Assembly (NCBI GenBank): GCA_963756425.1
Contig: CAVWNW010000008.1
Location: 248,001-312,000, forward strand
Reading direction: 5' to 3'
Length of the DNA: 64,000 bases
Source of the DNA: DASQUK01 sp963756425
Lineage (GTDB): Bacteria > Actinomycetota > Acidimicrobiia > Acidimicrobiales > VFJN01
The notes below the pieces were generated by a model. That model was given only the letters and a program-made list of their open reading frames with translations, did no database searches and was not told the origin of the DNA. Made by a program: the position numbers and the translations under genes. Below are positions 10,762 to 17,722 of the stretch, piece after piece. The stretch's first letter is position 1; every line of letters begins with the position of its first letter.

Positions 10762-11394
10762 ATGTCGGCCCCGAGCGATTCCGCCATGCCCGCCGCAGCC
10801 GGCGGCGACGGGCGCGCGCTCCAGGCCCGTGGCCAGCGCACCCGCCAGCGCCTCCTCGACGCCGCCGCCGACGTGTTCGACCGCATCGGCTACCACGCGG
10901 CGCGTGTCGACGACGTGGTGGCGGCCGCCGACAGCAGCCACGGCACCTTCTACCTCTACTTCACGTCGAAGGAGGACCTGTTCGAACAGCTCGTGAGCGA
11001 GGCGGCCACCGAGTTGCGAGGCCTCATCGGCGACCTCGCCCCGGTGACGAACTCGGCCCGGGGCCGCGCCGCGCTGCGAGCCTGGCTGGCGCGGGTGAGC
11101 GAGGCCTACGCCCGGCACGGCCGGGTGATCCGCGCCTGGACCGAGGCAGAGTTGTCCGGCGATCCCATCGGGCGCCGCGGCGAGGACGTCCTCACCGGGT
11201 TCGCACTGGCGCTGACCCGCCGGTTGCGCGTGCCGAAGCGATCGGGCCTCGACCCGACGATCGCCACGCTGGCGCTGATGATGATGGTTGAACGCCTCAA
11301 CTACTACGCGGCCAGCGGCCAGCTCGGCGTCCACGAGAGGGACGAGCTGCTCGACACCCTGACGGACATCGTCATGGCCGCGGCCTTCGGGTGA
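10762..11394 (+). CDS. TetR-family regulator, candidate master regulator of the CTGAC-N6-GTCAG regulon
   Basis: TetR protein of 210 residues. The helix-turn-helix (residues ~22-68) reads RQRLLDAAADVFDRIGYHAA, then RVDDVV and SSHGTFYLYFTSKEDLF. The C-terminal ligand domain contains LRAWLARVSEAY, RVIRAWTEAEL and MMVERLNYYAASGQLG. It is a full-length paralogue of the TetR at 41887-42519, which is also 210 residues and shares HGTFYLYF, VIRAW and the late LG-x-x-E/D-x-LLD pattern. A CTGAC-N6-GTCAG site lies between its 3' end and the alcohol dehydrogenase it precedes. Role as repressor of the surrounding catabolic genes is inferred from position and from recurrence of the site. Confidence 0.85.
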   Translation: MSAPSDSAMPAAAGGDGRALQARGQRTRQRLLDAAADVFDRIGYHAARVDDVVAAADSSHGTFYLYFTSKEDLFEQLVSEAATELRGLIGDLAPVTNSARGRAALRAWLARVSEAYARHGRVIRAWTEAELSGDPIGRRGEDVLTGFALALTRRLRVPKRSGLDPTIATLALMMMVERLNYYAASGQLGVHERDELLDTLTDIVMAAAFG

Positions 11395-11407
11395 CCACGC
11401 CACTAAC

Positions 11408-11423
11408 CTGACGCTACTGTCAG
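11408..11423. promoter_or_regulatory. CTGAC-N6-GTCAG operator, copy A
   Basis: CTGACGCTACTGTCAG, a perfect five-base inverted repeat with a six-base spacer, 16 bases before the alcohol dehydrogenase ATG at 11440. The spacer and right arm contain TACTGT, a plausible -10 element, so binding would block initiation. First of eight copies in the window. Confidence 0.75.
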
Positions 11424-11439
11424 ATTCTGGAGGGGCCCG

Positions 11440-12525
11440 ATGACCACGACCGATGTTCCGGCGTCGATGCCAGCGGCGGTCTACCGCGGCTCCGGCGAGG
11501 TGGCCGTGGAGGGACGGGCAGTGCCGGACCCCGGCCCGGGCGAGGTGCTGGTGGAGGTCGGCCATTGCGGCATCTGTGGGTCCGACCTCCACCTGATCGC
11601 GGAGCGGCTGGGCACCGCCGGCACGGTGCTCGGACACGAGTACAGCGGCGTGGTGGCCGCGCTGGGTGAGGGCGTCACCGGCTGGGCCGTGGGCGACGAG
11701 GTGGTCGGCGGACCCGCCCCCCGGTGTGGCCAGTGCCGCCGCTGCCTCGAGGGCAAGCCGTCGCAGTGCGAAGTTCGGCACCGCGTCATGTCCGACGGCC
11801 ACGACGGGGCGTTCGCCCGCTTCATCCTCGTCGACGCCCGCGCGCTGGTGCGGATCCCCGAGGGCCTGGGACGGCGCGAGGCGGCGCTGGCGGAGCCGTT
11901 GGCTGTGGCCCTGCACGGCATCACCCGGTCTGGGCTCCAGTCGGGGGAAACCGCCATGGTCATGGGCGCCGGCCCGATCGGCGCCTTGACGGTCGCAGCC
12001 CTCCTCGCCAGGGGCCTAGGTCCCGTGACCGTGGTCGAGCCGTCGCCACCCCGTCAGGCGTTGGCCCGGGCACTGGGCGCCGAGGTCCTCCATCCCGACG
12101 ACCTCCCCACGTACCCGATGTGGGAGCCGGAAGAGATCTCGCCGGTGGCCGTCGACGTCGTGCTCGAGTGCTCCGGCAACAAGGCGGCGATGCAGGCGGG
12201 CCTGCACCAGCTCCGGCGTGGAGGCCGGATGGTTCTGGTCGGGGCCGGCATGCAGCCACCGTCGTTCGACCCCAACCGCATGCTGCTGAACGAGCTCACG
12301 GTCACCGGCTCTTTCGTGTACGACGCCGACGGCTTCGACGGGGCGCTGGAGCTCCTCTCGACTCCCGGCACGATCCCCATCGAGGTGCTGATCGAGCCCG
12401 GCGATGTCGGGCTCGACGGCGTTGGCGAGGCGGTCCGGCGGCTGGCGGACGGCGAGACCGCCGGCAAGGTCATGGTGGCACCGGGCCTCGCGCTGGCCGC
12501 GGGGCCGACGACCGAGGAGGCGTGA
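11440..12525 (+). CDS. Zinc-dependent medium-chain alcohol dehydrogenase
   Basis: MDR-superfamily oxidoreductase, 361 residues, of the threonine/butanediol/sorbitol dehydrogenase class. Catalytic zinc motif GHCGICGSDLH, GHEYSG, structural-zinc cysteines in PRCGQCRRCLEGKPSQC, and the Rossmann loop VMGAGPIGALTVAALL are all intact. Substrate is a secondary alcohol or polyol; the exact one cannot be read from the sequence. A good ribosome site (GGAGGGG) precedes the ATG. It is immediately downstream of operator copy A and overlaps the following VOC gene (TGATG), so both belong to the TetR-associated transcription unit. Confidence 0.88.
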   Translation: MTTTDVPASMPAAVYRGSGEVAVEGRAVPDPGPGEVLVEVGHCGICGSDLHLIAERLGTAGTVLGHEYSGVVAALGEGVTGWAVGDEVVGGPAPRCGQCRRCLEGKPSQCEVRHRVMSDGHDGAFARFILVDARALVRIPEGLGRREAALAEPLAVALHGITRSGLQSGETAMVMGAGPIGALTVAALLARGLGPVTVVEPSPPRQALARALGAEVLHPDDLPTYPMWEPEEISPVAVDVVLECSGNKAAMQAGLHQLRRGGRMVLVGAGMQPPSFDPNRMLLNELTVTGSFVYDADGFDGALELLSTPGTIPIEVLIEPGDVGLDGVGEAVRRLADGETAGKVMVAPGLALAAGPTTEEA

Positions 12526-12989
12526 TGCCGCATCCCTACTACCCGGCAGGCAATCCCAAGTTCAACCACGTGGCGCTCAGCGTGCCGTCCGACCTGCTGG
12601 ACGAGTCCAACCGCGCGGACCTGTGCCGCTACTTCGGCGAGGTGCTCGGCTTCGAGGAGATGCCGACCGAGACCGTCGACCGGAAGCGGCTGATCATGTC
12701 CTGCGTGCACTGGGACCAGTTCATCTACCTGGTCGCCAACGACGAGCCGATGCGATGCCCCCGCACGGATCACTACGGCTTCGCGGTTCGCTCGCTCGAT
12801 GACCTGCTCGGCGCACGGGACCGGGCCGTGGCGTTCCGGGAGAAGGACCCGCGGGTCGATCTGGACGACTACAGCATCGATGACCAGGGCGTTGTCCGCA
12901 TCCACGCGTTCTACGTCCGGTACCTGTTGCCGATGACGTGCGAGTTCCAGTGGTGGGAGTTCCCCGAGTCGACCCCGGCCGCGACGTAG
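12525..12989 (+). CDS. VOC-superfamily (glyoxalase/dioxygenase-fold) protein
   Basis: 154-residue protein with the vicinal-oxygen-chelate fold: an N-terminal FNHVALSV strand with metal-ligand His, the FGEVLGFEEMP helix-strand unit, then DHYGFAVRSLDDLL with a second His, and a late CEFQWWEF with the Glu. These are the positions of the His/His/Glu metal triad of the superfamily. Whether it is an isomerase, epimerase or dioxygenase is unclear. Translationally coupled to the alcohol dehydrogenase by TGATG. Confidence 0.75.
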   Translation: MPHPYYPAGNPKFNHVALSVPSDLLDESNRADLCRYFGEVLGFEEMPTETVDRKRLIMSCVHWDQFIYLVANDEPMRCPRTDHYGFAVRSLDDLLGARDRAVAFREKDPRVDLDDYSIDDQGVVRIHAFYVRYLLPMTCEFQWWEFPESTPAAT

Positions 12990-13033
12990 CCGGACGCCGG
13001 GTCGTCAACGCGGCGGCCCGTCGTCGGGGCTGG

Positions 13034-13963
13034 TCATGCTCCCGGTGTCGCGGGCGCGGCGGGGAGGAACGGCGGGATCGATCCGTCGCTGGCGCCGAGC
13101 AGCCCGTCGCGCTGGGCGGCCACCGCATCGAGCGTCCACGGGCTGTCCGACCGCACCTCTGAGACCGGATGCCAGCCCTGGAGGAGCTGGGCCACTCCAC
13201 CCTGCACCTTCACCACCTGCCCGGAGATGCCGCTGGCCTGGTCGGACGCCAGCCAACAGGCCACGGCGGCGACGTTGGCGGGGGCGAACCGGTCGAACCC
13301 GGACTCGTCGGGCCCCATCGCGCCGCCGGCGACCGTGTCGGTGAGGCGGGTACGGGCTACCGGTGCGATGGCGTTGACACGCACGCCGAGGCGTTCGAGC
13401 TCGCGGGCCAGCACGATGGTGAGCGCCGCGATCCCGGCCTTGGCGGCGGCGTAGTTGGACTGGCCGGCGTTGCCGTACAGCCCCGACTCGCTGGACGTGT
13501 TGACGATGGCCCCGCCGGTGGGCTCGCCGGTCTCCTTGAAACGTGCCCGCCACCAGGCGGCGGCGTGGCGGGCCACGGCGAAATGACCCTTGAGGTGGAC
13601 GTTGATCACGGCGTCCCATTCGGCCTCGGACATGGTGAAGCTCATGCGGTCACGGAGGATCCCGGCGTTGTTGATCACCACGTCGAGCCGCCCGAAGCGC
13701 TCGACCGCCAGCCCGACGATCGCTTCGCCACCGGCCCAGGTCGCGATGTCGTGGGTGCTGGCCGCGGCGACGCCGCCGGTGGACTCGATCTCCTCGGCGA
13801 CGGCATGGGCGGGCCCGGTGTCGGCGCCCGACCCATCGGCTGCGCCGCCCAGGTCGTTGACGACCACCATCGCGCCCTCGGCCGCGAGCAGCAGCGCCTC
13901 CTCGCGCCCGATCCCCCGGCCCGCCCCGGTGACGATGGCCACCTTTCCGTCGAACAGCCCCAT
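13034..13963 (-). CDS. SDR-family (3R)-hydroxyacyl-CoA dehydrogenase-like protein
   Basis: Short-chain dehydrogenase of 309 residues resembling the dehydrogenase domain of peroxisomal multifunctional enzyme type 2. TGAGRGIGREEALLLA, VNDLGG, VINNAGILRD, the catalytic Ser in NTSSESGLYGNAGQ and Y-x-x-x-K in NYAAAKAGI are present, with a family-typical insertion DGSGADTGPAHAVAEEI. The C-terminal ~60 residues extend past the usual SDR end and may carry the CoA-binding tail seen in that group. Expected role: NAD-dependent oxidation of a 3-hydroxyacyl-CoA. Operator copy B is 20 bases upstream of its ATG. Confidence 0.85.
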   Translation of the reverse strand: MGLFDGKVAIVTGAGRGIGREEALLLAAEGAMVVVNDLGGAADGSGADTGPAHAVAEEIESTGGVAAASTHDIATWAGGEAIVGLAVERFGRLDVVINNAGILRDRMSFTMSEAEWDAVINVHLKGHFAVARHAAAWWRARFKETGEPTGGAIVNTSSESGLYGNAGQSNYAAAKAGIAALTIVLARELERLGVRVNAIAPVARTRLTDTVAGGAMGPDESGFDRFAPANVAAVACWLASDQASGISGQVVKVQGGVAQLLQGWHPVSEVRSDSPWTLDAVAAQRDGLLGASDGSIPPFLPAAPATPGA

Positions 13964-13982
13964 GCCACTCCCCTTGCTATTT

Positions 13983-13998
13983 CTGACATGTCCGTCAG
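13983..13998. promoter_or_regulatory. CTGAC-N6-GTCAG operator, copy B
   Basis: CTGACATGTCCGTCAG between the divergent hydroxyacyl-CoA dehydrogenase and DrrA-like genes, 20 bases upstream of the minus-strand start at 13963. A TAGTCT box on the minus strand lies just upstream (about 14016), so the operator sits between the -10 and the gene. Confidence 0.75.
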
Positions 13999-14119
13999 GT
14001 CTGGCCGACGCAGACTAGCGACCGGGAGCTTCCTTCCGTCCAAGACGACTCATCTCCATGGCGCGATCGTCCGGGGCGACAAGTTTTGGGGTCCCGCGGC
14101 GTCGTAACTGGCAAGTTTC

Positions 14120-14147
14120 TTGGACGTCCAGTCCCGAGGAGTAGCGT
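14120..14147 (+). promoter_or_regulatory. Promoter of the DrrA-like gene
   Basis: TTGGAC (14120-14125), a 16-base spacer, TAGCGT (14142-14147), then eight bases to the ATG at 14156. Both hexamers match the vegetative-sigma pattern, and the tiny distance to the start codon implies a leaderless or nearly leaderless mRNA. Confidence 0.6.
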
Positions 14148-14155
14148 AGGCGAAC

Positions 14156-15166
14156 ATGCGTACGACAATCAGTACGGAGAAGCTGGTCCGCCAATTCGAC
14201 AGCCTCACGGCAGTGGACGAGGTCGACCTGGAGATCGAGCAGGGCGAGATCTACGGCTTTCTCGGCCCCAACGGCGCCGGGAAGTCCACCACCGTTCGGG
14301 TGCTCTGCACCCTCCTGGCACCCACGTCGGGCCGAGCCGTCGTGGCCGGATACGACGTCGCCACCGACCCCGGCAAAGTGCGCCTGAACATCGGCGTCGC
14401 GCTTCAGGAGGCGGCGCTCGACCCCAAGCAGACGGGCACCGAGCTGCTACGCCTCCAGGGCCGGCTGTACGGACTCTCCAAAGAGGAGGTCGATCAGCGC
14501 CTTGCGGACCTGGCCCAGCTGGTGGACATCGGCGACGCGCTTGGTCGGCCCATCAGCACCTACTCCGGCGGCATGAAGCGCCGCCTCGACCTGGCCGCGG
14601 CGCTCGTCCACAACCCCCAGGTGCTGTTCCTCGATGAGCCCACGACCGGCCTCGATCCTGCGAGCCGAGCACGGGTATGGGAGGAGGTGCGGCGGCTCAA
14701 CCAGGACCTCGACATGACGATCTTCCTCACCACCCAGTACCTGGAGGAGGCCGACGAGCTGGCCGACCGGGTGGGCATCATCAACGACGGGAAGCTGGTC
14801 GCCGAGGGCACTCCCTTCGAGCTGAAGCGCCGCATCGGCAACGACGTCATCTTCGCCCGGCTCGACGGCGACGCCGCCGGAGCCTGCCCCATGGTCGAGG
14901 CCGTGGCCGGCGTCGCCGGCGTCGAGGCCCGCGGCAACGAGATGGTGATCACCGCCGCCGAGGGCACCGCCGTGATCGGTCCGGTGGCCGTCGCCCTCAA
15001 CAACTGCGGCATCCCGGTGCGCGACCTCACGCTGCGCACGCCGACGCTAGACGACGTCTTCCTCGAGCTCACGGGCACGCACATCCAGACGTCCGACGAG
15101 GCCATGGAGGCCGAGCTCGCCCAGATGACCGAGAGCGACAGCGACACCACGGAGGTGAGGTCTTGA
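14156..15166 (+). CDS. DrrA-like ABC exporter ATP-binding protein
   Basis: 336 residues, daunorubicin-resistance (DrrA) class ATPase. Walker A GPNGAGKSTTVRVL, Q-loop ALQEAALDPKQTG, signature YSGGMKRRLDLAAAL, Walker B VLFLDEPTTGLD and the DrrA-type switch FLTTQYLEEADELADR are all present, followed by a ~110-residue C-terminal domain ending in DDVFLELTG. With the permease encoded after it, it should export or flip a hydrophobic compound. Its position among acyl-CoA genes suggests a link to lipid-like substrates, but direction and cargo are unknown. Confidence 0.9.
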   Translation: MRTTISTEKLVRQFDSLTAVDEVDLEIEQGEIYGFLGPNGAGKSTTVRVLCTLLAPTSGRAVVAGYDVATDPGKVRLNIGVALQEAALDPKQTGTELLRLQGRLYGLSKEEVDQRLADLAQLVDIGDALGRPISTYSGGMKRRLDLAAALVHNPQVLFLDEPTTGLDPASRARVWEEVRRLNQDLDMTIFLTTQYLEEADELADRVGIINDGKLVAEGTPFELKRRIGNDVIFARLDGDAAGACPMVEAVAGVAGVEARGNEMVITAAEGTAVIGPVAVALNNCGIPVRDLTLRTPTLDDVFLELTGTHIQTSDEAMEAELAQMTESDSDTTEVRS

Positions 15167-15239
15167 GCGAGCGTCCTGAAGGGCGAGAGAGCGAGCGAGG
15201 CCCGAGCGGCCCGCTGCGAAGCAGCAGGAGCGGGGAACA
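15167..15239 (+). repeat. Dispersed GAGCGAGCG/GGCCCGAGCGGCC repeat, copy 1
   Basis: The spacer between the DrrA- and DrrB-like genes is made of a repeat whose core is GCCCGAGCGGCCCGCTGCG, ending in AGCAGGAGCGGGGAAC. Related copies are at 43893-43957 and 45171-45240 in the opposite orientation. The 3' end supplies the AGGAGCGGGG that acts as ribosome site for the following GTG. Confidence 0.65.
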
Positions 15240-16064
15240 GTGACTGCCATCGACACGACCGTCAGGGCCCCGGCGACGCCGAGCGCCATCCGTGCCCGCC
15301 CGGCCGGCTTCGCACACGACGTTGCCTCCATCGCGGGGCGGGCGCTGCGCGCGGTTCCCCGCGACGTGGAGGCGGTGATCCCGCCGATCTTCATCGCCCT
15401 GTTCTTCTTCGTGGTGAACGTCGGCACGCTCTCCGACCTCACAGAGACCAACATCCCCGGGTTCGACTTCACCGCGTTTCAGCTGCCGACCGCGATCCTG
15501 CTGGGCGTCACCGGCGTGTCGCGGGCCTACGCCCTGGTGCTCGACGTCCAGGACGGGTACTTCGACCGGCTCCTGCTCACGCCCATCCGGCGCCTGGCCA
15601 TCCTGCTCGGACACCTGTGCGCCGACGTGACGGTGGCGTGCGCGCTCACCATCCCGATCCTGATCATGGGCTTCATCCTCGGCGTGCGGTTCGAGACGGG
15701 CCCGCTGGGGGTCGTGGCGTTCATCCTGCTGGCCGGACTGTGGAGCCTGGCCTTCGCCGGGTTCGGCTACGCCATCGCCCTCAAGACCGGCAACCCGGCG
15801 GCGGTGAACTCCAGCTTCCTGCTGTTCTTCCCGTTCCTGTTCCTGACGTCGTCGTACGTGCCCCGCGAGGAGCTGAGCGGCTGGCTCGACACGGTCGCTT
15901 CCATCAACCCCGTCACCTACCTGCTCGAGGGATTTCGCGCGCTGATCATCAGTGGTTGGGAATGGGCAGATCTCGGCCAGGCGCTGCTGGCCGTTGCCAT
16001 CGTCGGCTCCATCAGCATGTGGCTGTGCTTCGCCGCGCTGCGTGGCCGCATCAAGCGTGGCTGA
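15240..16064 (+). CDS. DrrB-like ABC-2 type permease
   Basis: Membrane component of 274 residues with six hydrophobic segments, starting near residue 45 (VIPPIFIALFFFVVNVG), with the ABC-2 signature region in FPFLFLTSSYVPREELSGWL and INPVTYLLEGFRALI. The family pairs with DrrA-type ATPases. The GTG start follows AGGAGCGGGG provided by the repeat between the genes. Its last eight bases overlap the DUF35 gene, which ties the exporter to the thiolase-like enzyme downstream. Confidence 0.88.
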   Translation: MTAIDTTVRAPATPSAIRARPAGFAHDVASIAGRALRAVPRDVEAVIPPIFIALFFFVVNVGTLSDLTETNIPGFDFTAFQLPTAILLGVTGVSRAYALVLDVQDGYFDRLLLTPIRRLAILLGHLCADVTVACALTIPILIMGFILGVRFETGPLGVVAFILLAGLWSLAFAGFGYAIALKTGNPAAVNSSFLLFFPFLFLTSSYVPREELSGWLDTVASINPVTYLLEGFRALIISGWEWADLGQALLAVAIVGSISMWLCFAALRGRIKRG

Positions 16065-16482
16065 CGGCGGCGGCGAACCCGGGGCCTGGCTCACGCGTGA
16101 CGCCGGCGGGGACGCCGCTCTGCTCGGTGGGTGGTCGCCCACCAGCGGCCGGCACCACTTCCCGCCGGCGCCGCTGTGCCCGTACTCCGGCGCCGACGAC
16201 GTCGAGGTCGTGACGCTGCCGTCCACCGGCAGCCTGTGGGCCTGGACGGCCGTGACCAGCGCGCCGCCCGGCTACGAGGGCCCTGTGCCCTACGGGTTCG
16301 GCATCGTCGAGCTGGACGGCATCGGCCTGCGGGTCGTGGGGCGGCTGACCGAGCCCGACCCGTCGGCGCTGCGCGACGGACAGCGGATGGTCGTGACCAC
16401 CGAAACGTTGCCCGGCGGCCGGGTCGTGTGGGCGTTCGCTCCCGAGGTCATGGGTTCCACCCACGCCCGCCCGAGGTCATAG
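16057..16482 (+). CDS. DUF35 OB-fold protein (thiolase partner)
   Basis: 141-residue protein whose residues ~55-105 (SLWAWTAVTSAPPGYEGPVP, YGFGIVELDGIGLRVVGRL) match the DUF35 OB fold (ACP/acyl-CoA-associated). Family members normally begin with a four-Cys zinc ribbon; here only one Cys remains (APLCPYSG), so the ribbon appears lost. In steroid degraders DUF35 proteins bind Ltp-type thiolases to form retro-aldolases; the thiolase-like gene directly after fits that pairing. GTG start overlaps the permease. The last codons lie inside a nested inverted repeat. Confidence 0.7.
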   Translation: MADGGGEPGAWLTRDAGGDAALLGGWSPTSGRHHFPPAPLCPYSGADDVEVVTLPSTGSLWAWTAVTSAPPGYEGPVPYGFGIVELDGIGLRVVGRLTEPDPSALRDGQRMVVTTETLPGGRVVWAFAPEVMGSTHARPRS

Positions 16483-16537
16483 GTTCCAGACCCGGAACCT
16501 ATGACCTCATCCTGCCGGCAGCGGAACCCATGACCTC
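16444..16537. repeat. Nested double inverted repeat of a 15-bp unit
   Basis: Four copies of one unit: GAGGTCATGGGTTCC at 16444-16458, GAGGTCATAGGTTCC at 16473-16487, then their exact reverse complements GGAACCTATGACCTC at 16494-16508 and GGAACCCATGACCTC at 16523-16537. The outer pair matches perfectly over 17 bases and the inner pair over 15 with a six-base loop. The single G/A difference between outer and inner copies is matched by a C/T change in the partner, so each pair stays perfectly complementary. It covers the end of the DUF35 gene including its TAG stop. Possible terminator, attenuator or mobile-element remnant. Confidence 0.8.
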
Positions 16538-16573
16538 GGCAACGTCTGGCCGTGCCGCGCTCGGAGCGCCCGC

Positions 16574-17716
16574 ATGAACGGCGTCGAGATCGCGGGGGTG
16601 GGGATGCACCCGTTCGGGCGGTTCGGCGACACGCCGGCCACCGCGCTCGGCGTCCATGCGGCCGCTGCGGCGCTGGCCGACGCCGGCTGGACGCCGGCCG
16701 AGGCGCGTGGCCGCATCGGCGCCGCCCACTGCGCCACCGCCTACGGCGGCGTCGCCAGTGGACACCGGGTGCTGGGGGCGCTGGCGCTCACGGGCATCCC
16801 GATCGTCGACGTCGAGGCCGGGTGCGCATCGGGCGGGGCGGCGCTGTCGCTGGCGGCGGCGTCGATCCGCGCGGGCCAGCACGAGGCGGTCCTGGTGGTC
16901 GGCGTCGAGAAGATGCCCAAGGGGATCATCCGCTCGTCGTTCTTCGCCCCGTGGCAGGAGGAGGCGGGCCTTAACGCCAACCCCGCCTACTTCGCGCTGC
17001 GGGCCCAGCGGCTGCTGCGCGAGCACGGGCTCGCCGTCGACGACCTGGCGGCGCTGGTGGTGAAGAACCGCCGTTGGGGGGCCCGCAACCCCGATGCGAT
17101 GTTCCGGTCCGAGGTCACCGCGGAGGAGGTGTTGGCGTCGCGGATGGTGTGCGATCCGCTGCGGCTGTGGATGCTGTGCTCGCCCAACGAGGGCGCGGCC
17201 GCCGTCGTGCTGCGCAGGGGCGACTCCGGCGTGCAGCTGGCGGCGGCTGCGCTCCGGAGCCACCTGCCGGGCAGCGTGCTCGACGAGTCCACGCCGCTGT
17301 CGGGATTGGCCGACGACGGCGGCATCACGCCGCCCACCACGCTCGCCGCCACCGGCGCGTACGAGGAGGCCGGTATCGGCCCCGAGGACCTCGGCGTCGT
17401 CGAGTGCCAGGACACCGACGCCGGCCGCGAGCTGCTGTCGTGGTACGAGCTGGGCCTGTGCTCGGCCGGCGACCAGCGCAAGCTACTCCGGGCCGAGACC
17501 GAGGAGGACGAGCCCCCGGGCCCGGCCATCAACCGCTCGGGCGGCCTGCTGTCCAAGGGAGAACCACTGGGCGCGTCGGCGGTGGGGCAGGTTGTCGAGC
17601 TGGTCCGCCAGCTGCGCGGGCGGGCGGGCGACCGTCAGGTCCCCGGCGCCCGCGTCGGCCTCGCCCACACGATCGGTCGCGGCGCCAACGCCAGCGTCAC
17701 CGTCGTGACGCGCTGA
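16574..17716 (+). CDS. Thiolase-superfamily lipid-transfer protein (Ltp-like)
   Basis: 380-residue thiolase-fold protein. The nucleophile motif VEAGCASGGAALSLA is intact, but the usual C-terminal GHP motif reads LLSKGEPLGASAVGQV (Glu for the catalytic His) and there is no second CxGxG cysteine near the end (HTIGRGANASVTVV). Loss of the second Cys is typical of SCP-x/Ltp-type proteins, some of which act as retro-aldolases on branched acyl-CoAs together with DUF35 partners. Direction and chemistry are therefore uncertain; a conventional acetyltransferase is unlikely. It lies 91 bases after the DUF35 gene. Confidence 0.82.
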   Translation: MNGVEIAGVGMHPFGRFGDTPATALGVHAAAAALADAGWTPAEARGRIGAAHCATAYGGVASGHRVLGALALTGIPIVDVEAGCASGGAALSLAAASIRAGQHEAVLVVGVEKMPKGIIRSSFFAPWQEEAGLNANPAYFALRAQRLLREHGLAVDDLAALVVKNRRWGARNPDAMFRSEVTAEEVLASRMVCDPLRLWMLCSPNEGAAAVVLRRGDSGVQLAAAALRSHLPGSVLDESTPLSGLADDGGITPPTTLAATGAYEEAGIGPEDLGVVECQDTDAGRELLSWYELGLCSAGDQRKLLRAETEEDEPPGPAINRSGGLLSKGEPLGASAVGQVVELVRQLRGRAGDRQVPGARVGLAHTIGRGANASVTVVTR

Positions 17717-17722
17717 TCACCC

